DNA from: Sphingomonas montanisoli
GTDB lineage: Bacteria; Pseudomonadota; Alphaproteobacteria; Sphingomonadales; Sphingomonadaceae
Assembly (NCBI RefSeq): GCF_008274695.1
Contig: NZ_VTOU01000006.1
Span: 1-64,000, forward strand
Direction: 5' to 3'
Length of the DNA: 64,000 nucleotides
In this document: positions 1 to 10,579 of the stretch, in pieces
Layout of the letters: each line of letters opens with the position of its first letter
Numbering within the stretch: the first letter of the stretch is position 1
Notes under the pieces: generated by a model
What the model saw: the letters and a program-made list of their open reading frames with translations, nothing else
Database searches by the model: none
Told to the model about the DNA's origin: nothing
Translations under genes and position numbers: made by a program

Positions 1-1
1 G

Positions 2-400
2 GGCATGCTGGTGCTGGGAGGCGACGCGCCCGCCATCCTTTCCGCACACGGCCTCGCGTCGATCGCCGGCGTGGCACAGGGTCTCGGCAGCATCGCCGGG
101 CTGCTGCTCTGGGGCTTTGGCCTTTGGTGGCTGGCGCTCGCGATGCTGATCACCTGGCGCTACTGGCGCGCTGGCATCCCGTTCAACCTCGGCTGGTGGG
201 GCTATACCTTCCCGCTCGGCGTCTACACGGTCGCGACCTTCCGCCTCGGTACGACCTTCGACCTCGCCTTCTTCGGGATCTTCGGGACGGTGCTCACCCT
301 TGCCCTCACCATGATGTGGGTGGTGGTCGCCGCCAAGACTCTGGCCGGAGCATGGAAGGGGCACCTCTTCGTATCGCCCTGCATCGCAACACCCAACTGA
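2..400 (+). CDS. TDT/SLAC1-family transporter, C-terminal part (5' end outside window)
   Basis: The reading frame is open from the first bases, so the gene starts upstream of the window. The visible 130 residues are hydrophobic with about three membrane segments. A GWWGYTFPLGVYT stretch is typical of the last helices of the tellurite-resistance/dicarboxylate transporter (TDT, TehA/SLAC1) fold. Known TDT members carry anions such as dicarboxylates, chloride or sulfite. The sulfite dehydrogenase genes directly downstream on the same strand make sulfite a reasonable but unproven substrate. A 7-bp hairpin overlaps the stop codon. The inner-membrane location is inferred from the hydrophobicity. 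Confidence 0.75.
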   Translation, partial: GMLVLGGDAPAILSAHGLASIAGVAQGLGSIAGLLLWGFGLWWLALAMLITWRYWRAGIPFNLGWWGYTFPLGVYTVATFRLGTTFDLAFFGIFGTVLTLALTMMWVVVAAKTLAGAWKGHLFVSPCIATPN

Positions 401-415
401 TCGCCTGAGGCGATC
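399..415 (+). terminator. Stem-loop at the end of the TDT transporter gene
   Basis: Arms GATCGCC and GGCGATC are perfectly complementary around a TGA loop and overlap the stop codon. It is followed by AAAATCG, not a T-run, so intrinsic termination would be weak. It may be an mRNA-stabilising hairpin instead. Confidence 0.3.
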
Positions 416-487
416 AAAATCGAAAATCCGATCGCTTGGCTCGACGAGCCGGGTCGGCCACATTCGCCCGAAGAAGGGGATGCTATC

Positions 488-1726
488 ATGGACAAACTCG
501 ACACCTGGCTCGCCGCAGAGAGCAGTCGTCGCCGCTTTCTGGGTCAGGCCGCGCTCGGCGGTGCCGCGCTCGCTGCCGGCCCCGCACTCGCGCAGAGTCT
601 CGTCGACTTGCACCTGCCCGGCGGCAATGCCGGGCGGCCGATAACCAGCGCCTTTCCCGGCAAAGGCAGCATGATCCTTCAGCGCATGCACCCGCCGCTG
701 CTCGAAACTCCTATGGAGGTGTTCGACCGCGACGTGTTCACGCCCAACGACCAGTTCTTCGTGCGCTGGCACTGGGCCGACATCCCGACGTCGATCGATG
801 TCGATACTTTCCGGCTCACCGTCCGCGGCCACGTCAATAGACCGCTTTCGATCAGCCTTGCGCAGCTGCTCCGGTTGCCGCGCGTCGAGATGGCGGCGGT
901 CAATCAGTGCTCGGGCAACAGCCGCGGCCTGTTCCAGCCGCGCGTACCGGGCGCGCAATGGGGCAATGGCGCGATGGGCAATGCCAAATGGCTTGGTGTG
1001 CGGCTGCGTGACATCCTCGACTATGCCGGCGTAAAGCCCGGCGCGGTGCAGGTGCGCTTCGGCGCCCTCGACCAGCCCGTAGTTGCCGGTGCGCCGGATT
1101 TCGAGAAGGCGCTCGACATCGACCATGCCCGCGACGGCGAGGTGATGATCGCCTTCGGCATGAACGGCGAGCAGTTGCCCTTGCTCAACGGCTTTCCATG
1201 CCGGCTGATCGTGCCGGGCTGGTATTCGACCTACTGGGTCAAGGTGCTCAATGACATCGAGGTGCTGCCCGGCCCCGATGACGAATATTGGATGGCCAAG
1301 GCTTACAAAATCCCGGCGACCCCGGGTGCCAATGTGAAGCCCGGTGCCAAGGACTTCCCAACCGTCCCGATCAACCGGATGATCCCGCGCTCCTGGGTGA
1401 CGAGCCTCGGCGAAGGACAGGCCATTGCCTTTGACCGGACGATACCACTCGGTGGTATCGCCATGGGAGGCGATTGCGGGGTCGCCAAGGTAGACGTCTC
1501 CACCGATGGCGGGCGTACCTGGTATCACACCCGGCTCGGTCCCGATCACGGCAAGTACAGCTTCCGCCGCTGGGACACGCAGGTGCCGCTGCCGGGCCGG
1601 GGCAATGTGCGTCTCATGTCGCGCTGCTGGAACACGGCAGGGATTGCGCAGCCGATGGCGCCGATCTGGAACCCGGGCGGGTTCATGCGCGGCAATATCG
1701 AAACCACCAACATCACCGCGTCCTGA
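488..1726 (+). CDS. sorA: Molybdopterin-dependent sulfite dehydrogenase, catalytic subunit (SorA-like)
   Basis: This 412-residue protein of the sulfite oxidase family would oxidise sulfite to sulfate in the periplasm. The N-terminus has a twin-arginine motif (S13-R14-R15-R-F-L) followed by a hydrophobic stretch ending in an ALA cleavage site, as expected for a folded, Moco-loaded enzyme exported by Tat. The cofactor-ligating cysteine is Cys141 in the NQCSGNSRG motif. The C-terminal half matches the dimerisation domain (GGxxWxxxxL pattern near residue 340). The next gene encodes a monohaem cytochrome c only 11 bp downstream, the usual SorA-SorB pairing, so electrons would pass to cytochrome c. 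Related family members act on other substrates, so the substrate is inferred. Confidence 0.85.
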   Translation: MDKLDTWLAAESSRRRFLGQAALGGAALAAGPALAQSLVDLHLPGGNAGRPITSAFPGKGSMILQRMHPPLLETPMEVFDRDVFTPNDQFFVRWHWADIPTSIDVDTFRLTVRGHVNRPLSISLAQLLRLPRVEMAAVNQCSGNSRGLFQPRVPGAQWGNGAMGNAKWLGVRLRDILDYAGVKPGAVQVRFGALDQPVVAGAPDFEKALDIDHARDGEVMIAFGMNGEQLPLLNGFPCRLIVPGWYSTYWVKVLNDIEVLPGPDDEYWMAKAYKIPATPGANVKPGAKDFPTVPINRMIPRSWVTSLGEGQAIAFDRTIPLGGIAMGGDCGVAKVDVSTDGGRTWYHTRLGPDHGKYSFRRWDTQVPLPGRGNVRLMSRCWNTAGIAQPMAPIWNPGGFMRGNIETTNITAS

Positions 1727-1737
1727 GGAGAGCCGAG

Positions 1738-2211
1738 ATGAAAGTCCCTTCGATCGGCACGCTATCCTTCGGTGCGGTCGGCCTTGCGGCCATAGTCCTG
1801 ATCGCGATCGGCCCACCCGGCAGCCATGTAGCCCCGCCACCTCCGGCTCCCAGCGGGCCGGCGCCGTCGAGTGTCGCGTTTGGAGGCTTCACACTCACAT
1901 CGGACGCGGTCGACCTGCCGATCGACGACCAGCAATATCCCGATGGCCCACACGCCGATGTGATCAACGCCAACTGCACCTCGTGCCATTCGGCCAGCAT
2001 GGCACTGACCCAGCCCGCGCTCACGACCGACCAGTGGAAGGCGACGGTCATCAAGATGAAGGAGGTTTACAAGGCGCCGGTCGCTGAAAAGGATATCTCG
2101 GCGATCGTCGACTATCTGACGGCGCTGAGCGCGAAGCAGGGCAGCGCGGCGCCGGCCGGCAAGGAATCCGGAAGTCAGGGCGCTCCCGACGCGTCCGGCG
2201 GGACTGGCTGA
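1738..2211 (+). CDS. sorB: Monohaem cytochrome c, SorB-like electron acceptor
   Basis: A 157-residue protein with an N-terminal membrane/signal segment (about residues 8-25), a proline-rich linker and one haem-binding motif, C80-T-S-C83-H84. The ATG at 1738 is preceded by GAGGAGAG, which fixes the start. The reading frame runs further upstream, but only inside sorA. It sits 11 bp behind the sulfite dehydrogenase gene and is presumably its periplasmic electron acceptor. The tail from about residue 140 is low-complexity Gly/Ala/Ser. A methionine-rich stretch after the haem site could supply the distal ligand, but I cannot assign it. Confidence 0.82.
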   Translation: MKVPSIGTLSFGAVGLAAIVLIAIGPPGSHVAPPPPAPSGPAPSSVAFGGFTLTSDAVDLPIDDQQYPDGPHADVINANCTSCHSASMALTQPALTTDQWKATVIKMKEVYKAPVAEKDISAIVDYLTALSAKQGSAAPAGKESGSQGAPDASGGTG

Positions 2212-2258
2212 GTGACTTATCGCCGCGCGCCGCGTTGATCGGATGAAGGAGGCACCCG

Positions 2259-2918
2259 ATGCGTATCGAGAAATTTGTGCATAGCTGCTTGAGGCTGACG
2301 CTCCAGGGCAAGCGGCTGTTGTTCGACCCAGGCAAATTCTCGTTCGTCGATGGGCGTGTCGATCCTCGAGACCTCAGCGATGTGGATTTCATCTTATTTA
2401 CGCACGGCCATCCCGATCATCTCGACTGCAAGGCGCTACGCACCATCGTCGGCGATGGCGAACCGCGGATATTCGGAGGCAACAAGGTCGCAGCCACGTT
2501 GCGCAGCCAGGGCTTCACCGTCAGCGAGGTCGGAGAGGAAGGGCTCGACCTTGGACCATTCACGGTCCGTGCCCTGCCGGTGCGCCATGAGCCGATCCTC
2601 GCCGAAGAAATTCCGGCCGTCCTGGCATTCGTCGTCAATGATCGCCTTCTCAATCCCGGCGATAGCTTTGATGAACGGCTCCGCCAATTTGCTGGAATTG
2701 AGGCGCTGGCGCTGCCGGTGATGGCGCCGTTCCTGACCGAGATCGGCGCCTACGAGTTCGCCAGCTCCATGCGTCCAAGCCATGTGCTCCCGGTCCACGA
2801 TGGCTATGCCCGCGACTGGTTCCTGACGCAGCGCTACGATACCTATCAGCCCTATTTCGAGAAGGCTGGCATGACCTTCCACCGGCTCCAGCAGCCCGGT
2901 GACGGGTTCGACCTGTGA
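2259..2918 (+). CDS. Metallo-beta-lactamase-fold hydrolase (UlaG-like)
   Basis: This 219-residue protein carries the metal-binding motif T48-H-G-H-P-D-H54 and further candidate ligands in VRHEP and VHDG, the pattern of metallo-beta-lactamase-fold metal-dependent hydrolases. It starts MRIEKFVHSCLRL like the UlaG/YycJ-type group. The ATG follows AAGGAGG with good spacing. Its stop overlaps the GTG of the DUF202-like gene by 4 bp, so the two are translationally coupled. The substrate is unknown. Its place after the sulfite dehydrogenase pair suggests only a loose link with sulfur or redox stress. Confidence 0.8.
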   Translation: MRIEKFVHSCLRLTLQGKRLLFDPGKFSFVDGRVDPRDLSDVDFILFTHGHPDHLDCKALRTIVGDGEPRIFGGNKVAATLRSQGFTVSEVGEEGLDLGPFTVRALPVRHEPILAEEIPAVLAFVVNDRLLNPGDSFDERLRQFAGIEALALPVMAPFLTEIGAYEFASSMRPSHVLPVHDGYARDWFLTQRYDTYQPYFEKAGMTFHRLQQPGDGFDL

Positions 2919-3363
2919 CCGACGACAACCCGCCGGAGCCGGCAAAGCCCGCCCATGCGGCCAAGCAGTTGGTCAACAGCGCCGACAAGCTCGCGACCAG
3001 CGCCGAGCAGCAGACCGACAGCGCCGATCGCCGCACTGTTCTCGCCGCCGATCGGACGGTGCTCGCCGCCAGCGGACCTATGCCGCCTGGGTGCGAACCG
3101 GGCTCGCTGCTTTGGCAGCCGGCATCGGTGCTCGCGCCTTGCTCGACAAGCTGGTGCCCAACTGGATGATCGCGGCCACCGGCTCGGTTCTGATCCTATT
3201 CAGCGCCCTGTGCTTTATCGCTGCGATCTGGCGCGAGTTCGCACCGGGCGTGCCGCCGCCCAAGCCCGACACGGCGAAGCTACCCGGCTGGCTATTGATC
3301 CTCGTCAACGGATTCCTGGTCATGGTGTCGATCGCGGCGCTGGCTGGGCTCTGGCTCGCGTGA
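2915..3363 (+). pseudogene. DUF202 (YidH-type) membrane protein, frameshifted
   Basis: Translation from the GTG at 2915, which overlaps the stop of the preceding gene, gives a soluble alanine-rich start ending ...ADRTVLAAS and then nonsense to 3169. The overlapping frame resumes the expected DUF202 sequence, RTYAAWVRTGLAALAAGIGARALL, followed by three membrane helices to 3363. Adding one G between 3070 and 3071 would restore VLAAERTYAAWVR and a single protein of about 149 residues. This is therefore a one-base deletion, either a real inactivation or a sequencing error. DUF202 proteins are small inner-membrane proteins of unknown function. Confidence 0.75.
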
Positions 3364-3373
3364 AGGCAGCCCC

Positions 3374-4276
3374 TCACGTGTAATAGCGGACGCGTGCGCG
3401 ACGCAGGATCTTGTCCTCGAGCGAGTAGTAGAGCCAGATATTCTCTCCCATGACGACGCAGGACGCCGCGAACGCGATATCGGTCGCGTCACGCACCTTG
3501 GCCGGAGGCGGCATCAGGATGGGTTCGACGCCGCGGCCGGTGACATGGCTGAAGTCTGGTGCAAAGCTCACCCAGCCGATCCGCCAACGCGCGTCCACCG
3601 TCGCGCCATTGTAGAACATGACAGGGTCGCGGCCATCTTCCTGCACGATCGGGCCCGTCGAGAGATGCCAATTGTCCCATGCATCCTCGCGGACCGGGAA
3701 AGGGTCATCGACCACCGTCCACGGACCTTCGGCCGACTGACCGACCGCCATGCCGATCCGCGAAGCGCCGTCTTTGGCATATTCATAGAACAGCCGGAAC
3801 TGACCGTCCGAACCCTGCGCCAGTGTCGCTTCCTTGATATTGCCTTCGCCTTGCGGCGCCTTGAGCATGACGCGCTGCTCATGGAGTTCGGTCAGTTCCG
3901 GCCCCTTGGCGACGAGCAGCGACCCTTGCGACCGGGCCGCATCGACGCCGGTATAGAAGACGAGATAGTTGCCACCTTCGCCGCGCACCACGGTGGGATC
4001 CTCGCACCCGCCGGCATCGTCGGGATTGGGGCCAGGCACGATCGCTGGCACATGGCGCATGCGGAACATGACGCCGTCATCGGAGTCGCCGCCCCAGATT
4101 ACCCCGGTTGGATCGGTCGGGCCGAGCGGGTTGTTGAGCACACGCACGAGGAGACGGAACGTCTTGCCCTCGGTCCAGACGAACGGGCTCATCAGGTCGT
4201 GGCCCGCAAGCCTGCCCTCCGGTCCGGCGATATCGAGCGTCACGTCCTGAAGCTCCTCGACGACATAGGCGGCCAT
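3374..4276 (-). CDS. Glycoside hydrolase family 130-like (five-bladed propeller) protein
   Basis: A 300-residue protein with repeated propeller-blade signatures and a GCEDPTVV motif (Glu92-Asp93), which resembles the EDPR region of GH130 beta-mannoside phosphorylases and hydrolases and related GH43/GH32/GH68 propellers. There is no signal peptide, so it is probably cytoplasmic. It starts 4 bp after the SDR gene and forms a two-gene operon with it, which would suit intracellular sugar metabolism. Family placement is by pattern only. The catalytic specificity cannot be read from the sequence. Confidence 0.6.
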   Translation of the reverse strand: MAAYVVEELQDVTLDIAGPEGRLAGHDLMSPFVWTEGKTFRLLVRVLNNPLGPTDPTGVIWGGDSDDGVMFRMRHVPAIVPGPNPDDAGGCEDPTVVRGEGGNYLVFYTGVDAARSQGSLLVAKGPELTELHEQRVMLKAPQGEGNIKEATLAQGSDGQFRLFYEYAKDGASRIGMAVGQSAEGPWTVVDDPFPVREDAWDNWHLSTGPIVQEDGRDPVMFYNGATVDARWRIGWVSFAPDFSHVTGRGVEPILMPPPAKVRDATDIAFAASCVVMGENIWLYYSLEDKILRRARVRYYT

Positions 4277-4280
4277 CGTC

Positions 4281-5072
4281 TCAGGCCCCCTGCGCCACGG
4301 TGAGCGACAACGCCCCGTCGATCGTCACCGTCGTGCCGGTGATATAGTCGGCGGCCGGCGACAGCAGGAAGGCGATGAGCTCGGCCACCTCTTCGGGCGT
4401 CCCCGCGCGTCCCCAGGGAATCGCCGCCTCCTTACGTTTCAGCTCTTCGGGATGGTCGAGGGCGCTCTGGTTCATCGGCGTCAGAATCATGCCCGGCGCG
4501 ACGCCGTTGACCGCTATCTGTTTGGGCGCAAGCTCGAGCGCGAGCGTCGCCGTCAGCTGCGCCAGCCCGCCCTTGGCGGCGTCATAGTCGACGCCGCCTG
4601 ACCTAGGCGCCTTTTCATGTATCGATGAAATGTTGACGATCCGACCGCCGCGTCCGGCATCCTCGAGCGCGCGCACCATCCGCCGACACGTCAGGAACGG
4701 GCCGTAAAGATCGGCGCGCATCAGCCGGTCAAACTGCGCGAGCTCCATGTCGCGCAGCATCACGCCGGACATGTTGAGGCCCGCGGAATTGACGAGCCGG
4801 TCGACGATGCCGAACTCGGCCTCGGCATGGGCGAACAGCGCTTCCACGGCTTGTTCGTCGCCGACGTCGGTCTGCACCGCGATGCCGTGGCCTCCAGCGT
4901 GCTCGATCTCCGCGAGCACGGCATCGGCAGCGCCCCGATCAGCGAAGTAAGTGATGACGACGGGCGTGCCCCCAATCGCGATCTTCAGAGCGGCCGCCCG
5001 GCCGATACCGGACTCGCCGCCGGTAACGATCGCGACGGACTGCGGCGGTTTGGAAAAGGAAGCATCGGCCAT
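4281..5072 (-). CDS. Short-chain dehydrogenase/reductase (glucose-1-dehydrogenase-like)
   Basis: A classical SDR of 263 residues. It has the NAD(P)-binding motif TGGESGIG (17-24), NSAG at 95-98, a catalytic Ser at about 149, Tyr163 and Lys167 (YDAAK), and a typical C-terminal VNGVAPGMILTPM and TGTTVTIDGA. I chose the ATG at 5072 because it starts just before the first beta strand and follows a GAGAG stretch. An upstream extension to 5141 adds non-conserved residues. It is the first gene of the SDR/GH130-like pair and diverges from katE. It probably oxidises a sugar or polyol, with the exact substrate unknown. Confidence 0.8.
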   Translation of the reverse strand: MADASFSKPPQSVAIVTGGESGIGRAAALKIAIGGTPVVITYFADRGAADAVLAEIEHAGGHGIAVQTDVGDEQAVEALFAHAEAEFGIVDRLVNSAGLNMSGVMLRDMELAQFDRLMRADLYGPFLTCRRMVRALEDAGRGGRIVNISSIHEKAPRSGGVDYDAAKGGLAQLTATLALELAPKQIAVNGVAPGMILTPMNQSALDHPEELKRKEAAIPWGRAGTPEEVAELIAFLLSPAADYITGTTVTIDGALSLTVAQGA

Positions 5073-5324
5073 GGTGCACGTAACTCTCGACGCAGGTTCG
5101 GGTGCCTTGACGGGCTGAAGAGAATTGCAGGCGGGGTCCATGCTAAAGACTGGTCGCGTGTCCGATCATCCTGGGAGATTGAACACCAAACGATTGATCT
5201 TGATTACACCAATATCCGAACCCTCGTATTTATTCGCAAATAGGTCAGGCCGATCCGGCCTAAATCAACGCTCACGCGTTAAGCCTATAGCGCGGCACTG
5301 TCGCCAGCCTTTCAGGAGAGCATC
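5073..5324. promoter_or_regulatory. Divergent control region between the SDR operon and katE
   Basis: About 250 bp without a convincing gene, AT-richer near 5200-5260. It must carry the promoters of both divergent operons. I see no clear sigma-70, EcfG or OxyR site that I would defend. The katE ribosome binding site AGGAGAG lies at 5313-5319. Confidence 0.5.
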
Positions 5325-7393
<2,069 letters not shown>

Positions 7394-7397
<4 letters not shown>

Positions 7398-8038
7398 GCG
7401 GCTCGGCTCCCCCCAAAGGCAAAGGAACGAAAATGGCCCGCCCGGCGAGTCCGCTTACGCAAAGGGAAGCCAAGGCCAGTTCTGTTGCTGAAGCCCGTAC
7501 GGTTGCTCCAGATGTGTCGGCGCGGCTCGGCTCAACGCCCGCAACGCGATACCGTGGCAACCCCGCAATCTTCGGGCGCCTGGTGGAAGATCACGACAAG
7601 CATCGTGCACTATTATCGATGATCGAGGCGACAAGCCCTAAGGATCCGGCGCGCAAAACGTTGTTCGACGAGTTCGTTCGCGATGTTCATGGGCATGCCG
7701 CGGCCGAAGAGCAGGCATTGTGGTCGACGGTGATGCGTAATCCGGAAACAACCCCGTTCGCGCGTCACGCCGTCGGCGATCATCATAAGCTCGACAAGCT
7801 GATGGCGGATGCCGCCGCGCGCGACATCACCGCACCGGGTTGGCTGCGCCATTTTTCGGGCCTCAAGGAAGAATATCTCGATCACATCCTCGAGGAGGAG
7901 ACCGAGCAGTTCCTTGAAGCGGAAAAGACGCTGACCGAGCAGGATCAGCGCTACATGCGCAAGGTGTTCAACGCTCGCAAGAAAGGCGAAAAGGCGGCCG
8001 CGGTGATCGAGAAGAAAATCAGGTTGAAGCCGGTCTGA
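7394..8038 (+). CDS. Hemerythrin HHE-domain protein
   Basis: This 214-residue protein has a basic, disordered N-terminus of about 60 residues and then an HHE cation-binding four-helix bundle. Histidine/glutamate clusters are visible in VEDHDKHR, HGHAAAEEQ, HHKLDKLM and LDHILEEETE, which would hold a di-iron centre. An internal ATG at 7433 is an alternative start, but the ATGA overlap with katE supports 7394. It probably senses or buffers iron, oxygen or NO during oxidative stress, inferred from the coupling to catalase. Confidence 0.8.
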
Positions 8039-8246
8039 GAGGGCCAAATCGCGCAACTTCCTGACAACGCCAGTCGCGTTTTACTACCAGAACATGCGCC
8101 GCCTCACTATCTGCGGCGAGGCGACCAAAAGGATTATCGAATTGCTGGTCGGCGGAATGATGATTTTCATAGGCCCCGAAAACCCGCGCTGACGGATTTG
8201 GCACCGATCTTGCGTTTCGAACGCGTTATCGCACTCAAGGTCGTTT
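8039..8246. other. Intergenic stretch between hemerythrin gene and recombinase gene
   Basis: The two genes converge here. I find no gene, strong hairpin or attachment-site repeat. Confidence 0.4.
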
Positions 8247-9485
8247 CTACCCAATCTTTGCCATCAGCCGCCCCGCTGCCCCCTGCTCCGCAGCCAAATT
8301 GCGATTGTAAGCGAGCGGCATGCGCGGCGACTTCCAGCGCAGCGCATCCATGATCCCGGCCAGATCCTCACCGCTCGCGAACAGGTCCTGATTGAGCCCG
8401 ATCCGCGTCGAGTGTGCACTGATCCCCTTGAGCAGCCGCGCCAAATCCTCGGCTGTCAGATCGGGTAGCCCGCCACGGTCGAACGCGCGCTGGATGATCG
8501 ACCGGAAGATCGGCCCGATGGACCCGGGATGCAGCGCCACGGCGCCAATGTCGTACTCGACTCGCGCCTTTACCGCCGGCTTGGAGAGCGTTTTGCGCAG
8601 ATCCCACGTCTCCCTGCCCGAGATGCTGTCGATCGGCCGGCCGCGCAAAGCGGCGCGCGCCTTGTACCGCCGCACCTGCACCCGCCGGAACAGCGGCCCG
8701 GCCGTGATCTCGGCCGCCTCGGTCCAGGCCGCGATCGCAGCCACGCTACGCGGGCTGAGGTAGGCGGTCGCTCCCTCCCCGTCCTGGTCGCCCTTGTTGC
8801 GCAGGATCTGCAGCAGACGCGCCTCGGGATCGATCGCCTCCTCGATATGCTCGACCGCGACCGCCACCAGCTCGGAGGCGCGCAGACCAGTGTCATAGGC
8901 GGCCGACAGCAGTGCCCGATCGCGCAGGCCCGGCAGATCGTCTCCACAGCTCTCGAGCAAAGCGCGGATGTTAAGCCCGCGCGCCTTGTCGCGCTCGACG
9001 TCGCGCACCGGCCCCTTGAACCGCAATGGCCGCGCCTGCTTCTGCGCCGCGCCCTTCTCACGGCGCACCGCCTGCAGCCGCAGCTTGACCAGCGGCGCGG
9101 GTGTTGGGTCCTTGAGGTCGAGCAGCTGGTGGATCTTGGCGATCGACGCCTTGTACCGGGATAGCGAGGCGGGACGGCTCCCCTTCCCCGCCCGCGCATC
9201 GAGATAGTCAGCCACCGTCTCGGCCGTTGCCGGCAACGCGATCCGGTTGGTGCGCCGGCACCAGGCGTCGAACGCCTCGATGTCGGATTTGAGCGCGCGG
9301 ATGCTGTGGGGTGACGAGGCGGCCTTATAGGCGGCGATCAGCGCCTCGTTGACGGTGATGCGCTCGCCGGCGCGCATCTGCACGATCGTCCACGCGAGGT
9401 CAGCCGGCGCCCTGACAGCCGGCAGAACCGCCTCAGGCGGCGCCACAGCGGTTTCTGGCCCCTTCAGGGCGGTTTCGGTGGCCAT
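8247..9485 (-). CDS. Tyrosine recombinase / integrase
   Basis: A 412-residue site-specific recombinase with an N-terminal SAM-like DNA-binding region (about 50-140) and a C-terminal catalytic domain. Visible catalytic residues are an Arg near 207 (DTGLRASEL), His358-x-x-Arg361 (HSTR), and Tyr393 in LAYNRN. It may resolve plasmid multimers or have mediated capture of the stress-gene cargo to its left. It stands at the border between that cargo and the replication/partition core. No att-like direct repeat was found beside it, so resolution is at least as likely as integration. Confidence 0.85.
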   Translation of the reverse strand: MATETALKGPETAVAPPEAVLPAVRAPADLAWTIVQMRAGERITVNEALIAAYKAASSPHSIRALKSDIEAFDAWCRRTNRIALPATAETVADYLDARAGKGSRPASLSRYKASIAKIHQLLDLKDPTPAPLVKLRLQAVRREKGAAQKQARPLRFKGPVRDVERDKARGLNIRALLESCGDDLPGLRDRALLSAAYDTGLRASELVAVAVEHIEEAIDPEARLLQILRNKGDQDGEGATAYLSPRSVAAIAAWTEAAEITAGPLFRRVQVRRYKARAALRGRPIDSISGRETWDLRKTLSKPAVKARVEYDIGAVALHPGSIGPIFRSIIQRAFDRGGLPDLTAEDLARLLKGISAHSTRIGLNQDLFASGEDLAGIMDALRWKSPRMPLAYNRNLAAEQGAAGRLMAKIG

Positions 9486-9651
9486 GACGCGCCGCGCTCC
9501 TCAGGCGGGCTTGTAGCGCACCCTATAAGGAGGGGTCAATTCCGCTTATGTGATAACTGCAATTATCATATGTGCTTATTTAGTCAGGAACGTAGAGGGA
9601 AACCAACTGCTGACTTTGGTTTCCACAATGATTGGGATAGAGTCTGGATGG

Positions 9652-10572
9652 ATGGCCTCCCCTTCCCCTTCCTGTGCCTCCAGCGAGCAGGCAATGCTCC
9701 TGCTCGGCCGACTGGATGGACGACTGCAGAACAGCCCATGGGCTGACATTTGGCTGGCCCGTGCGCGGTTGCAGGGCGCAGCCCAACTCGCCGGTCTGGC
9801 CGGCGTGCCCATCGACGTCCGGCATCTGCAGGACTGGGTTTGCGGACGCACATCCCCTCCCCGCGCCTCTGAAGGGTTGAACGATCCCGTCTCTGTGGCG
9901 GCGGTGTTTCATCTTGCGATCGAGGCCAGCGTTGGCGACAACGGGCCGCTGGCGCGTGCGACGCTCAACGTCTGTCGCACTGTCCTGGATGATCGATCCG
10001 AAGCCGAAGTCTGGGCAGGCAGCGACCTGGCCTATTTCGGTCCCGCGTGGCGGCAGGCTCGTACCGAAGCACAAGCCCCCTACCCTTCTCCTTCGCTGCC
10101 CTCCATTGCCGATCGGATTACCGCTATGCTCAAGACGGTCGTCGTCGCCGAGCAGTCTGCGGTGGACGTGACGGCGATCGACGGTCGAACGCTCACTCTC
10201 GAGCCTCGGTCACGCGATCGCGCCTGGTTGGTGGCCAGCCATGTCCCCGCGATGCTCCATCATGCCGGACTCACTCTCGGCATCCTGCCGTCGCTCATTC
10301 TGTTGCCTAAATTCCCGCCACACGGTGCAGGTGAGTTGACCGATGTCATTACGCGGTCACTGCTCGTTGCCTGCCAATCCGGCCTGAAGGATCTCGACTG
10401 GATCGAGCGCCAGGGGTCAAAGGCACTGGCCGTGTCCGCAACGCGCCGTAGCCGGGCACCACTCCTTGCCCGGCTTGCGCTCGCCTATCCCGGGCTTCGT
10501 CCGTCTGCCGTAGCGCGGCTTCTCGACATAACTCCGCAGGGGGCACGCAAGCTGGTGGCTAAACTCAGGTAA
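9652..10572 (+). CDS. DUF1612-like helix-turn-helix protein (RHE_PE00001-type)
   Basis: About 306 residues. The N-terminal pattern (LLGRLDGRLQ...WLARARLQGAAQLAGL...VPIDVRHLQDWV) resembles the Fic-like N-terminal part of RHE_PE00001/DUF1612 plasmid proteins of Rhizobiales and sphingomonads. The C-terminus (YPGLRPSAVARLLDITPQGARKLVAKL) is a clear helix-turn-helix. The frame is open from 9550, and ATGs at 9628 and 9652 are both possible. I prefer 9652 because the family N-terminus starts close to it. It faces the parB gene convergently. A DNA-binding regulatory role in plasmid maintenance is inferred. Confidence 0.6.
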   Translation: MASPSPSCASSEQAMLLLGRLDGRLQNSPWADIWLARARLQGAAQLAGLAGVPIDVRHLQDWVCGRTSPPRASEGLNDPVSVAAVFHLAIEASVGDNGPLARATLNVCRTVLDDRSEAEVWAGSDLAYFGPAWRQARTEAQAPYPSPSLPSIADRITAMLKTVVVAEQSAVDVTAIDGRTLTLEPRSRDRAWLVASHVPAMLHHAGLTLGILPSLILLPKFPPHGAGELTDVITRSLLVACQSGLKDLDWIERQGSKALAVSATRRSRAPLLARLALAYPGLRPSAVARLLDITPQGARKLVAKLR

Positions 10573-10579
10573 CGCAGCG

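Noticed and set aside
8039-8246. Attachment site for the tyrosine recombinase
   Set aside because: No direct repeat or tRNA gene end was found near the recombinase gene.
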